From Candidatus Portnoyibacteriota bacterium (lineage in GTDB: Bacteria > Patescibacteriota > Minisyncoccia > Portnoybacterales > GWB1-42-6), in the NCBI GenBank assembly GCA_028717445.1, contig JAQUNU010000011.1, positions 5,594 to 18,673 on the forward strand: 13,080 nucleotides of DNA, given 5' to 3'. Below are positions 4,805 to 11,350 of this stretch, piece after piece. The notes under the pieces were generated by a model. It was given only the letters and a program-made list of their open reading frames with translations, made no database searches and was not told the origin of the DNA. Made by a program: the position numbers and the translations under genes. The stretch's first letter is position 1; every line of letters begins with the position of its first letter.

Positions 4805-5749
4805 TTATAACGCCTTTTCGATTATGGTTTTGAATATGGCCGAAGGAATCGCAAAACCAATGTTTTGCGAGCCCACGACCGTGGCGACGTTGACGCCCAC
4901 CACTTTGCCGTTCAGATCCACCAAAGGCCCGCCGGAATTGCCCGGATTGATGGCCGCATCGGTCTGGATCACACCTTGAAGCTTAACTGTTCCTGAAGAT
5001 CCTTGCGCTTCAATATCCCGGTTTAAACCGGAAATAATGCCGACCGAAACGGAGTTGCTGTATTCTCCGAGAGCGTTGCCGACTGCGAAAACTGAGTTCC
5101 CCAGGACCAGTTGATTTGAATCGCCCAATTCGGCAGTCGTATAATTCGTGCCGTCGATCTTTAAGATGGCAATGTCATGAGTTTCATCGCGGCGGACAAC
5201 CTGGGCTATTTTTTGAGAACCATTTGAAAGCAGAACGGTATAGGTGGCGCTGGTATCTTCGACAACGTGTCGGTTAGTCAAAATGTAGCCGTTTTTGCGG
5301 ATAAGAAAACCAGTTCCGGCGCCGACCTCCTGGGTTTCGGTGCCGACTTGTTTCCAAACAGGAATTTTAATATCAAAATTTTTGAAAAATGGGTCATCGC
5401 CAAAGGGGTTTTCATAGCTGACTTCCAGCTTCGGCACGTCTTTGGTGATGACGATGGAAACAACAGCCGGAGCAACCTTGGCGACCGCCGCTGTCAAAAG
5501 TTCTTCTTGCGATTTTTCTTTAATGACTTCGCGGCGTTCAATTTCCTGTTCTTCGGTTTTTTTCTCAACAATGCCCAAAGATTCCTCGAGTTGGCTAAGG
5601 CGTGTTCCCAAAAAAGCGATTTGTTGATAGAGCTCGTTTTCTTTCAAGGAAGATTCCGACTGCAGGGTGCTGATTTTTTGAACCAGAAAAAGGCCGCCAA
5701 GCGACGCAATAATAACCAAGGGAAGATATATTTTTGAAAACCGGCTCAT
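4805..5749 (-). CDS. Membrane-anchored HtrA/DegP-like trypsin-fold serine protease lacking a PDZ domain, 314 aa
   Basis: An uncleaved N-terminal membrane anchor (about residues 7-24) is followed by a coiled-coil-like charged stretch (25-85) and a chymotrypsin-fold protease domain (86-314). The catalytic triad is visible: H161 in TNRHVV, D192 in HDIAIL and S272 in GNSGGP. It should act outside the membrane, in quality control or processing of exported proteins. The chain ends right after the protease domain (NIGFAIPSAIF), so the PDZ domains of classical DegP/DegS are absent and substrate control must come from elsewhere, perhaps the coiled coil. There is no Shine-Dalgarno; an extended -10-like TGA-TATGAT lies 6 nt before the ATG, so the mRNA may be leaderless. 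The stop is 4 bp from that of the convergent transposase remnant, with no obvious terminator between them. Confidence 0.93.
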   Translation of the reverse strand: MSRFSKIYLPLVIIASLGGLFLVQKISTLQSESSLKENELYQQIAFLGTRLSQLEESLGIVEKKTEEQEIERREVIKEKSQEELLTAAVAKVAPAVVSIVITKDVPKLEVSYENPFGDDPFFKNFDIKIPVWKQVGTETQEVGAGTGFLIRKNGYILTNRHVVEDTSATYTVLLSNGSQKIAQVVRRDETHDIAILKIDGTNYTTAELGDSNQLVLGNSVFAVGNALGEYSNSVSVGIISGLNRDIEAQGSSGTVKLQGVIQTDAAINPGNSGGPLVDLNGKVVGVNVATVVGSQNIGFAIPSAIFKTIIEKAL

Positions 5750-5755
5750 AAAAAT

Positions 5756-5764
5756 ATCATATCA
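5756..5764 (-). promoter_or_regulatory. Extended -10 directly upstream of the protease start
   Basis: On the minus strand TGA-TATGAT ends 6 nt before the ATG, placing the transcript start at or next to the A of the ATG. The -35 region is only a T-run. This suggests a leaderless mRNA. Confidence 0.5.
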
Positions 5765-5787
5765 CAATTAAATTTTATAAAAAAGAA

Positions 5788-5818
5788 GGCCGGACGCGTA
5801 AAAAGAAATGCGCCGGCC
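5788..5818 (-). terminator. Rho-independent terminator of the microprotein gene
   Basis: On the minus strand GGCCGGCGC pairs with GCG-T-CCGGCC, followed by TTCTTTTTT. It lies 13-43 nt past the microprotein stop codon. A second hairpin (CCGTTGT / ACAACGG, 5821-5841) overlaps the stop codon itself. Confidence 0.8.
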
Positions 5819-5830
5819 AGCCGTTGTCGG

Positions 5831-5923
5831 CTAGACAACGGTTTTTGGAATAATGATGTAAAGGATGAAGAATATGGCGCCGATCAAAAGAAGAGTCGTT
5901 ATGGATTCTCGTATATTGTTCAT
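5831..5923 (-). CDS. 30-residue single-pass membrane microprotein
   Basis: This short ORF encodes MNNIRESITTLLLIGAIFF, then about eleven more residues ending PKTVV and a TAG stop. One hydrophobic helix spans about residues 9-25, flanked by polar ends, as in bacterial regulatory or complex-subunit microproteins. The ATG follows GGAG with an 8-nt spacing. A good promoter (5962-5990) lies upstream and a strong hairpin terminator downstream, so the small ORF sits in a complete transcription unit of its own. The stop codon lies in the loop of a perfect 7-bp hairpin. I recognise no family. It lies between the anchored protease and another small membrane protein, and a role as protease adaptor or membrane stress peptide is speculation. 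Confidence 0.7.
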   Translation of the reverse strand: MNNIRESITTLLLIGAIFFILYIIIPKTVV

Positions 5924-5961
5924 TGCTTATTCTCCATTTAGGGGTTTAAAGGGCCTTTTTT

Positions 5962-5990
5962 ATTTTAACAGAAAGACTATTATTTGGCAA
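5962..5990 (-). promoter_or_regulatory. Promoter of the microprotein gene
   Basis: On the minus strand there is TTGCCA (5985-5990), 17 bp, then TAAAAT (5962-5967) preceded by TGT, an extended -10. The leader is about 30 nt with a GGAG ribosome binding site. Confidence 0.7.
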
Positions 5991-6059
5991 CTTTTTATAT
6001 ATAAGCTTTTCGTGGCTTAGCGTGCCTTGCCAGCTGAAGCCGGTTTGATTTCGCAGGCC

Positions 6060-6488
6060 TTAGTTGGGGCTCGATCTTTTTAGCCGGAATTGGCTCAATT
6101 CCACAAGATTGCCTTTTTCTCCTGGATTTGGCTGCTTTTTATCATAAAGCATATTTCTGTCGGAAAACGACCGGTCAACTTCTTTGCAAGTCGCCATAAT
6201 TTTTGAATGGTCGTTCTTTCGGCGGTTCAAGACGTTTTGCATCATGAGTATCGGATAGATGATTAGACAATTTAAAACGCTCAGAAAGCCGCCAATAATG
6301 GAGGCCCATAACACGGGCAGAGACAAAAGAAAAACGCTTTCCCAATAAAAGAGCGGTATACAGGCGGCCAGGACCAACGCGTAAAGAAAGAATTTCAGGA
6401 TTTTCGCCAATTGGACAATGGGATTGTTTTTTGAAGACGCTTCTGGTTCCGCGGAGAGTTTGAGCACATTCATTCTTTTTGTCTTCAT
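6060..6488 (-). CDS. Two-helix small membrane protein of unknown function, 142 aa
   Basis: I do not recognise this protein. A polar N-terminus (1-29) is followed by hydrophobic segments at about 30-47 and 50-83. The second is long and may be one helix plus a re-entrant part or two helices. A charged C-terminal tail of about 55 residues ends in KRSSPN. The start is supported by AGGAGG with a spacing of 10 nt, longer than ideal; the next ATG (residue 6) is an alternative. No clear promoter is seen in the 93 bp upstream, so it may be co-transcribed with the GyrI-like gene before it. No convincing terminator follows. Confidence 0.75.
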   Translation of the reverse strand: MKTKRMNVLKLSAEPEASSKNNPIVQLAKILKFFLYALVLAACIPLFYWESVFLLSLPVLWASIIGGFLSVLNCLIIYPILMMQNVLNRRKNDHSKIMATCKEVDRSFSDRNMLYDKKQPNPGEKGNLVELSQFRLKRSSPN

Positions 6489-6581
6489 GTCGCGATAACC
6501 TCCTTTTGTCCGAAATTGTTAGAGAGCTTCCTTTAAGCTAAGATAACTAGTTTTTAGATTTTCAATCCGCGACCTAAAGAT

Positions 6582-7061
6582 TTATTTCTTTTTCGCGAAA
6601 AGAATGACATAATTTTTGCCATAGGCCTTGGCGCAGGCCGGACAGGTCGTGTAGGAAAAATAAATCCGAGAATATTCAAAATTGCGATTTTTGGCGAATT
6701 CATCCATTTGTTTCAACCATTTACGCGCATCTTTGTATGGTCCCTCAAAAACTTTGGTTAAAAAAGTGCCGGAAATTTTTTCCATTTGCGCGTCGGGGAC
6801 TTCTTTGTTCACAGCAATATAGGCGTCTGCGCCCCAGAGGGAATTTTCGTCAACCAGCATTAGCTGTTCGCCGACCGCGCCGGCCTTTTCCATTTTGGTC
6901 ATATTTTTAATAACCATTTTCCCGAAATTTAACGGAATGTGAAAAAGACTTTTGACTCTGTCTTTAACGAAGAGCTTTTCTTGCCAGGTTATTTCTTTTT
7001 CGTCCCAGGGCTGCGGATCGAATTTCTTGCAGCATCCGGTTTCGATGATTTGGTTTTCCAT
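6582..7061 (-). CDS. GyrI-like (SOUL/effector-binding fold) protein with paired cysteines, 159 aa
   Basis: The sequence matches my memory of a widespread family, often listed only as hydrolase or GyrI-like, with conserved stretches GCCxxFxPxPWDEKEITW (9-26), KLFVKDRVKS (29-38), DENSLWGADAYIAV (71-84), GTFLTKVFEGPYKDARKW (98-115) and TTCPACAKAYGKNYVILFAK (138-157). The FEGPY motif and strand order fit the GyrI-like small-molecule-binding fold; some GyrI-like proteins hydrolyse cyclopropanoid compounds, but activity cannot be assigned here. Cysteines pair as C10-C11 and C140-xx-C143. It lies 43 bp downstream of the P-type ATPase gene but has its own promoter (7073-7102). It has no Shine-Dalgarno, and the -10 is 11 nt before the ATG. 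The family call is moderate and the function is open. Confidence 0.8.
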   Translation of the reverse strand: MENQIIETGCCKKFDPQPWDEKEITWQEKLFVKDRVKSLFHIPLNFGKMVIKNMTKMEKAGAVGEQLMLVDENSLWGADAYIAVNKEVPDAQMEKISGTFLTKVFEGPYKDARKWLKQMDEFAKNRNFEYSRIYFSYTTCPACAKAYGKNYVILFAKKK

Positions 7062-7072
7062 AGTTTTTGTTT

Positions 7073-7102
7073 ATTTTAAAAAATTAAAAGCTTAAAAGTC
7101 AA
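7073..7102 (-). promoter_or_regulatory. Promoter of the GyrI-like gene
   Basis: On the minus strand there is TTGACT (7097-7102), 18 bp, then TAAAAT (7073-7078). The -35 begins 2 nt after the ATPase stop codon. The predicted leader is only about 5 nt. Confidence 0.6.
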
Positions 7103-7104
7103 GA

Positions 7105-9027
7105 CTAAAAAGACGATTTTTGGTGCAGGCGGAAAAGCTTAAGAGAATTGAACAAGGGCAGAAAGTCGGTCAAAAAATTATAAGCCGCCGCGCCGCTTGG
7201 GCCGATGACGTTTAAAAAAACAAGAAAAAGACCCAGAAGGTTGACGGAAGCCCATAGAAAAATATTCTGGCGCACTATTTTCATCGTATAGCGGCTTAAT
7301 TTCATCGCGTCCAGAATATTTGACAAATTATCTTTCATTAAAATGATCTCGGCGTTCTCAACGGCCGCGTCCGAGCCGATCGCGCCCATGGCCGCGCCGA
7401 TATCGGCCCGAGCCAGAGCGGGCGCGTCATTAACGCCGTCGCCGACCATGAGAACCGGGTGTCTGGCTTTAGCCGATAAATCTTTAAGAAATTCGATTTT
7501 ATCTTTCGGCATTAAATTTGCCCGGAATTCGTCCAGGCCGAGCTGTGCCGCCACCGATCCGGCCACTTTTTCATTGTCGCCGGTTAACATGATTAGTTTT
7601 TTTACCCCCAGATTTTTAAGCGAATCCAAGACCCGTTTGGTATTCGGTCTGATTTCGTCAGAAATGGAAGCGAAGCCAATCGGCGCTTTATCCAAAGCAA
7701 AAACCGTCACCGTCCGATTCTGGTCTTTTTCGGCCATCAAAATTTGTTTTTCTTCTTCGGAAAAAACGACTCCGTTTTTTTCTAAAAAGATGATTTTGCC
7801 GGCCAAGATTTCCCATCCGTTCACTTTCGCCAGGATGCCATAGCCCGGTTTTTCGTCCATCTCCTGCGTTGTCAGCGAATCTTTTTTGCCGTCAAGGTAT
7901 CGGCAGATCGCTTTGGCGCTGGGATGGTTGGATTTGTATTCCACCGCGCCGGCGATCGCCTCGAATTTTTCCGCCGGGAAAGACCGCAGAGGCAAAAAAC
8001 TCTGGACCTGCATCCGGCCTTGCGTGAGCGTGCCGGTTTTATCAAAGACCGCTATTTTTACTTTATATAATTGTTCAAGATACTGGCCGCCTTTGATGAT
8101 GATTCCCCATTTGGCGGCCGTGCCGATGGCGGCGGTAAAGGCCAAGGGAATAGCCACGGCAATGTCATCGGCGCAGGTGACCAATAAGATAGAAAGAAGT
8201 AAAGAGAGATTTTGGTTAAAAAACAAATAAATTAAAACAATGCCCAGCAGAGTGGCCAGGATGTACCATTTCGTAAGTTTTTCGGTAATAGAAATAACGG
8301 GCGTCTTTTCTTCCTGGGATTTCTCAACCAGTTCAAGGATCTTTGAAAAAGTTGTTTCTTTGCCGACTTTTTCGGCTTTGATGACGAGCGAGCCGGAGAG
8401 ATTCAGCGTCGAGCTTAAAACTTGATCGCCTTTTTGTTTGGAAACGGGCATTGACTCGCCGGTTAAAGAAGATTGATCAATGCTGGCCTGGCCGGATTCG
8501 ACGAATCCATCCACCGCGATTCGATCGCCGGCCTCAACTAAAACAAGATCCCCTATTTTAATTTCATCGGCCCTTGCTTCGACTGGCTTTCCGTTTACTA
8601 AAATATGCACTTTGGCGGGTCGGAGTTTGAGCAAGCTCTTGATTGAGCTTTTAGCCTGCGTTTCGGTATATTTGGCGAAAAGGCGGGCCGACGCCAGCAT
8701 CAGGCCAATAAACACGGCCGAGCGCCATTCCCGGGCTAAAAGGGCAAAAATAAGGGCGATGGCGGCCAGAAGGTCGATAGAAAGGCGGCCATGGAAAAGC
8801 CCTTTTATTGCGCTCCAAACGACTGGCAGAAAACCGATGACGGAAATGGCCACAAGGAACGTGTGATCGATTGCCCTGAAATCAAAACTGAAAAAATCAC
8901 CGGCTAAGACCAGTAACGCGGCAAATATGAAAGTGAAGTCAAACCAAAACCAGATCGGCTCGCCGGAAAGCCAGAAGGTTGAATGGCGATGTTTCTTTTT
9001 ATGCATATTGTATTCTGCGTTTTTCAC
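7105..9027 (-). CDS. P1B-type (heavy-metal) P-type ATPase with atypical CADD membrane motif, 640 aa
   Basis: An ATP-driven cation transporter of the inner membrane. All core P-type signatures are present: actuator TGES (189-192), phosphorylation site DKTGT (D329), the HP pair of P1B pumps (368-369), TGDN (482-485) and GDGVND (529-534). The membrane layout is P1B-like, with four helices before the actuator (about 29-45, 56-75, 84-98, 103-117), two before D329 (253-270, 273-297) and two at the end (588-626). The helix-6 metal site, normally CPC, SPC, CPH or TPC, reads T-C285-A-D287-D288, so the kinking proline is lost and two acidic residues are gained; the substrate may not be a classical soft metal. 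There is no N-terminal HMA domain, only a His/Lys-rich tail (H9, H13, H15). The GTG start at 9027 is uncertain; the ATG at 9006 (residue 8) is as likely. It lies 45 bp after obg. Confidence 0.93.
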   Translation of the reverse strand: MKNAEYNMHKKKHRHSTFWLSGEPIWFWFDFTFIFAALLVLAGDFFSFDFRAIDHTFLVAISVIGFLPVVWSAIKGLFHGRLSIDLLAAIALIFALLAREWRSAVFIGLMLASARLFAKYTETQAKSSIKSLLKLRPAKVHILVNGKPVEARADEIKIGDLVLVEAGDRIAVDGFVESGQASIDQSSLTGESMPVSKQKGDQVLSSTLNLSGSLVIKAEKVGKETTFSKILELVEKSQEEKTPVISITEKLTKWYILATLLGIVLIYLFFNQNLSLLLSILLVTCADDIAVAIPLAFTAAIGTAAKWGIIIKGGQYLEQLYKVKIAVFDKTGTLTQGRMQVQSFLPLRSFPAEKFEAIAGAVEYKSNHPSAKAICRYLDGKKDSLTTQEMDEKPGYGILAKVNGWEILAGKIIFLEKNGVVFSEEEKQILMAEKDQNRTVTVFALDKAPIGFASISDEIRPNTKRVLDSLKNLGVKKLIMLTGDNEKVAGSVAAQLGLDEFRANLMPKDKIEFLKDLSAKARHPVLMVGDGVNDAPALARADIGAAMGAIGSDAAVENAEIILMKDNLSNILDAMKLSRYTMKIVRQNIFLWASVNLLGLFLVFLNVIGPSGAAAYNFLTDFLPLFNSLKLFRLHQKSSF

Positions 9028-9047
9028 GCAAACGTAAAAACGCCCGC
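9014..9047. promoter_or_regulatory. Hairpin across the predicted start of the ATPase gene
   Basis: GCGTTTTT (9017-9024) and AAAAACGC (9036-9043) pair perfectly around 11 nt, and the stem can be extended through TCTGC/GCAGA with a 2-nt bulge. The GTG start codon lies in the loop. It could control translation, act as an operator in the obg-ATPase gap, or argue for the downstream ATG as the real start. Confidence 0.5.
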
Positions 9048-9072
9048 AGATTCTCCAAGAGATATTTTAAAA

Positions 9073-10047
9073 TCAAGCGCTCCGTTTCTTTTGCCGGATC
9101 ACGTCTCTTAGAATTTCTTCGACTTTTTTAATGCGCGCTTGGTCTAAAATTGAAATTGGAATGATTTCTTTTTTTATTTCTTTAAACGCGGAAATTTTTT
9201 CCCGGATCGTTTCTTTTTCGACTAGGTCGGATTTGCTCAAAAAAACATATTCCGTTTTTTTCAATAGCCCCGGGTTATATAAGCCAATTTCTTCTCGGAT
9301 AGTTTTATAATCCCGAGCTGGGTCATCCGATTCGGCAGAGATGAAATGAAAGATCGTTTTTGTCCGTTCAATGTGGCGCAAAAATTTGAGGCCGAGGCCC
9401 TTGCCTTTCGAAGCGCCCTCGATTAAACCCGGAATATCGGCCAGAATCAGCTCATAATAAACGCCGAGGTTGGGTTCGAGCGTCGTAAATTTATAGTTGG
9501 CGACTTTGCTTTTAGCGTTGGTCAGCGCGTTAAGCAAGCTGGATTTGCCGACATTGGGCAGGCCGACGAAACCGACATCCGCGATCATTTTTAATTCTAG
9601 CCGGAAATCTCGCTCTTCGCCAGGCAGGCCCGACTGAAATTGCTGAGGGCTGGTGTTTTTGGGCGAGCGAAATTTGAAATTTCCCTTGCCGCCCCGGCCG
9701 CCTTTGGCGATTATCTCTTTTTGGCCGATGGAGATGATTTCAAAAAACTGGCCGGTTTTAAGATCGCGGCCGACTGTGCCCACCGGGACTTTGAGAATCA
9801 GGTCTTTGCCGTCGGCGCCGTCATTGAATTGGGTTTTTCCATTTCCCCCATCCTGCGCTTCCAAATTTTTCTTGAATCTGAATTGCGAAAGCGCGTTAAG
9901 GTCTGATACGCCTTGCAGATAAACATCGCCGCCTCGGCCGCCGCTGGCGCCAGTCGGACCAAGCGCCATTTTGACATTATTAAAAGCGACGGCTCCCTTG
10001 CCGCCGTTTCCGGCCTTGATTTTAATTATGACGTCATCAATAAGCAT
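9073..10047 (-). CDS. obg: GTPase Obg (CgtA), ribosome assembly factor, 324 aa
   Basis: Obg is an essential GTPase that helps large-subunit maturation and stress control. The N-terminal Obg fold (1-157) carries the glycine-rich loops (GNGGKGAVAF, GPTGASGGRGGDV, GGRGGKGNFKF). The G domain follows: G1 GLPNVGKS (162-169), switch I FTTLEPNLG (187-195), G3 DIPG (204-207), and G4 as SKSD (271-274) instead of the usual NKxD. The C-terminal OCT domain is absent, as in many short Obg proteins. Changes at the first G4 position are tolerated in some GTPases, so activity is still likely. There is no Shine-Dalgarno; TATAGA lies 5 nt before the ATG, possibly giving a leaderless mRNA. The ATPase gene follows 45 bp downstream with no terminator, so the two may be co-transcribed. 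Confidence 0.97.
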   Translation of the reverse strand: MLIDDVIIKIKAGNGGKGAVAFNNVKMALGPTGASGGRGGDVYLQGVSDLNALSQFRFKKNLEAQDGGNGKTQFNDGADGKDLILKVPVGTVGRDLKTGQFFEIISIGQKEIIAKGGRGGKGNFKFRSPKNTSPQQFQSGLPGEERDFRLELKMIADVGFVGLPNVGKSSLLNALTNAKSKVANYKFTTLEPNLGVYYELILADIPGLIEGASKGKGLGLKFLRHIERTKTIFHFISAESDDPARDYKTIREEIGLYNPGLLKKTEYVFLSKSDLVEKETIREKISAFKEIKKEIIPISILDQARIKKVEEILRDVIRQKKRSA

Positions 10048-10116
10048 GTTTTTCTATAGCTTATCACGCGCGAAAATAAAAAGCCATTTAGCGTCTATAC
10101 CTAGTTTAAAAAAATA

Positions 10117-10147
10117 GCCGCACGATTCGCTTGGGCGAATGTGCGGC
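10117..10147 (-). terminator. Rho-independent terminator of the basic orphan gene
   Basis: GCCGCACgATTCGC (10117-10130) pairs with GCGAATgTGCGGC (10135-10147), with one mismatch. On the minus strand it is followed by ATTTTTTT. It lies 5 nt past the stop codon and insulates obg from upstream transcription. Confidence 0.9.
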
Positions 10148-10152
10148 CTGGA

Positions 10153-10563
10153 TCAAACGGAGGCTGGTGTTTGCGGAAAGAGTTCCTGACTGAAGGGAAT
10201 CACTTTTCCGCGCCTGGAAGATTTTCGCGGTTTTCCGTTAGGAAATTTCCCTTGTTTAAATTTCCTTTTTTGTTTTTCCGCTTTCTTCTTTTGTTTTAGA
10301 GTGAGCGGCGGCGTCCAAGAAATTTCAGCTGGTAACAAGACCCCTGAAAGTCCTTGCTGTATTTCGGTAAAAAAATCTTGAAGCACCGAAGGAATGATTT
10401 TGAAAGCAATCGGGACAGTTTGCTTGGGCATTGCTCCCTCGTCGATTAGCCATTTCTTGGTTTTTTTCTTTCCCTTCAGCCGGCATAATATCGGTTTACG
10501 GTTTTCGATCCGGACGACATAATGACGCAGCGTTGGTTTTCCAAACATGAAAGCGCTTATCAT
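10153..10563 (-). CDS. Basic orphan protein of 136 aa, function unknown
   Basis: I do not recognise this protein. Residues 10-85 may form a small alpha/beta domain (VVRIENRKPILCRL, then FKIIPSVLQDFF). Residues 88-121 are a Lys/Arg-rich, probably disordered linker (KQKKKAEKQKRKFKQGK and RKSSRRGK), as in proteins that bind nucleic acid or ribosomes. It has no signal peptide or membrane helix. The ATG is supported by GGAGG nine nt upstream. It is monocistronic, with promoter TTGACA-17-TATACT (10603-10631), a leader of about 33 nt and a strong terminator 5 nt after the stop. Nucleic acid binding is inferred only from charge. Confidence 0.8.
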   Translation of the reverse strand: MISAFMFGKPTLRHYVVRIENRKPILCRLKGKKKTKKWLIDEGAMPKQTVPIAFKIIPSVLQDFFTEIQQGLSGVLLPAEISWTPPLTLKQKKKAEKQKRKFKQGKFPNGKPRKSSRRGKVIPFSQELFPQTPASV

Positions 10564-10592
10564 ATGAGAAGTCCTCCATGAAATTTTGTGAG

Positions 10593-10606
10593 TACTTAAT
10601 AAAGTA
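10593..10606. promoter_or_regulatory. Small inverted repeat at the -10/start region
   Basis: TACTT and AAGTA flank AATA, overlapping the -10 box and predicted transcript start of the basic orphan gene. The arms are only 5 bp, so this may be chance. Confidence 0.3.
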
Positions 10607-10631
10607 TATCATAGTTACAATCATATGTCAA
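10603..10631 (-). promoter_or_regulatory. Promoter of the basic orphan gene
   Basis: On the minus strand there is TTGACA (10626-10631), 17 bp, then TATACT (10603-10608) preceded by TGA, an extended -10. Between this promoter and the stop at 10755 I see only AT-rich DNA and no terminator. Confidence 0.85.
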
Positions 10632-10754
10632 TAGATAACAAAACCCCCTTTTCATGGTTGATGAATAGGGAGATGCTGTTTGAGTTCGAATGATTGAATA
10701 ATTTTATTTTTAATTTTAAGTTTGCAGGAATGCGGGAATTATGTCGGCGATAAA

Positions 10755-11333
10755 TTACAGCCGAAAATAGAACTGGACAAAATTATAGGCGTAGATCGAA
10801 AGATACGAAAGGCCGATGTTAAAAACAAGGTTGCCCAGACCCAGAGGGATCATCAGGCGCCAGAAAGGATAGCGCGCCAAACCCATGGAAATAACGATGA
10901 AATCGTTTGAAAAAGGCATGAAGGAGCCATAAATGAAAAAGAAAAAAGGCAGGAGTTTGGGATATTTCAGGCCAAAATTGTAAATTTTTTCAAAAAAGCC
11001 GTGCCAGCGCGGAGGGGCGATGATTCTTCCCTGATAACCAATATAATAAGAAGTTGAATCGCCTAGCATAACGCCAAAAGAAGTGGCCAGGCCCAGCAAC
11101 AAAGGATTTAATCCGCCCGTGGCCATGGTTATTAAAATCAGATGATAAGGAATGCCGGAAAATGTGGTCATGCCTCCCAGCGTGGCCAGAATAAAGATCA
11201 AGGCGTAGGCGTTGCTGACGCCGATGAATCCAATAAATTTCTCTGGGCTGGAGTAAATAAAAAAGAAAAGAGAAAGACCAATAAAAAGAAAGATAGGCAA
11301 GACAATCAGGTATTTTAGATATTTTTTTTCCAT
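10755..11333 (-). CDS. VTT-domain (DedA/SNARE-associated-like) membrane protein, 192 aa
   Basis: A polytopic inner-membrane protein of the VTT/DedA superfamily, whose members are linked to lipid scrambling and undecaprenyl-phosphate recycling. Hydrophobic helices are at about 8-27, 40-52, 62-88, 126-150 and 158-183. Family-like motifs are GDSTSYYIGY (91-100) and the segment GSFMPFSNDFIVISMGLARYPFW (136-158, quoted in part), where DedA proteins carry the F/G-x-R-F-x-P re-entrant loop; the Arg is missing here (GSFMP in place of xRFxP). The start lies 17 nt after the stop of the DUF5666-like gene and lacks a Shine-Dalgarno, so it is probably translated as part of a two-gene operon from the promoter at 11774-11801. 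The family call is good, the substrate unknown. Confidence 0.88.
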   Translation of the reverse strand: MEKKYLKYLIVLPIFLFIGLSLFFFIYSSPEKFIGFIGVSNAYALIFILATLGGMTTFSGIPYHLILITMATGGLNPLLLGLATSFGVMLGDSTSYYIGYQGRIIAPPRWHGFFEKIYNFGLKYPKLLPFFFFIYGSFMPFSNDFIVISMGLARYPFWRLMIPLGLGNLVFNIGLSYLSIYAYNFVQFYFRL

Positions 11334-11350
11334 ACGGAATTTTCAAGAGC

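Noticed and set aside
4800..4807. Terminator between the convergent transposase remnant and protease gene
   Set aside because: Only a T-run and a loopless CGGG/CCCG palindrome are present, so no stable hairpin can form in the 4-bp gap or just before it.
7343..8866. Long plus-strand frames opposite the P-type ATPase gene
   Set aside because: They are antisense shadows of a strongly conserved coding sequence, with no ribosome binding sites or recognisable motifs.
10990..11346. Alternative minus-strand 118-aa frame overlapping the VTT gene
   Set aside because: It lacks membrane helices or family motifs, while the overlapping frame has clear VTT features.
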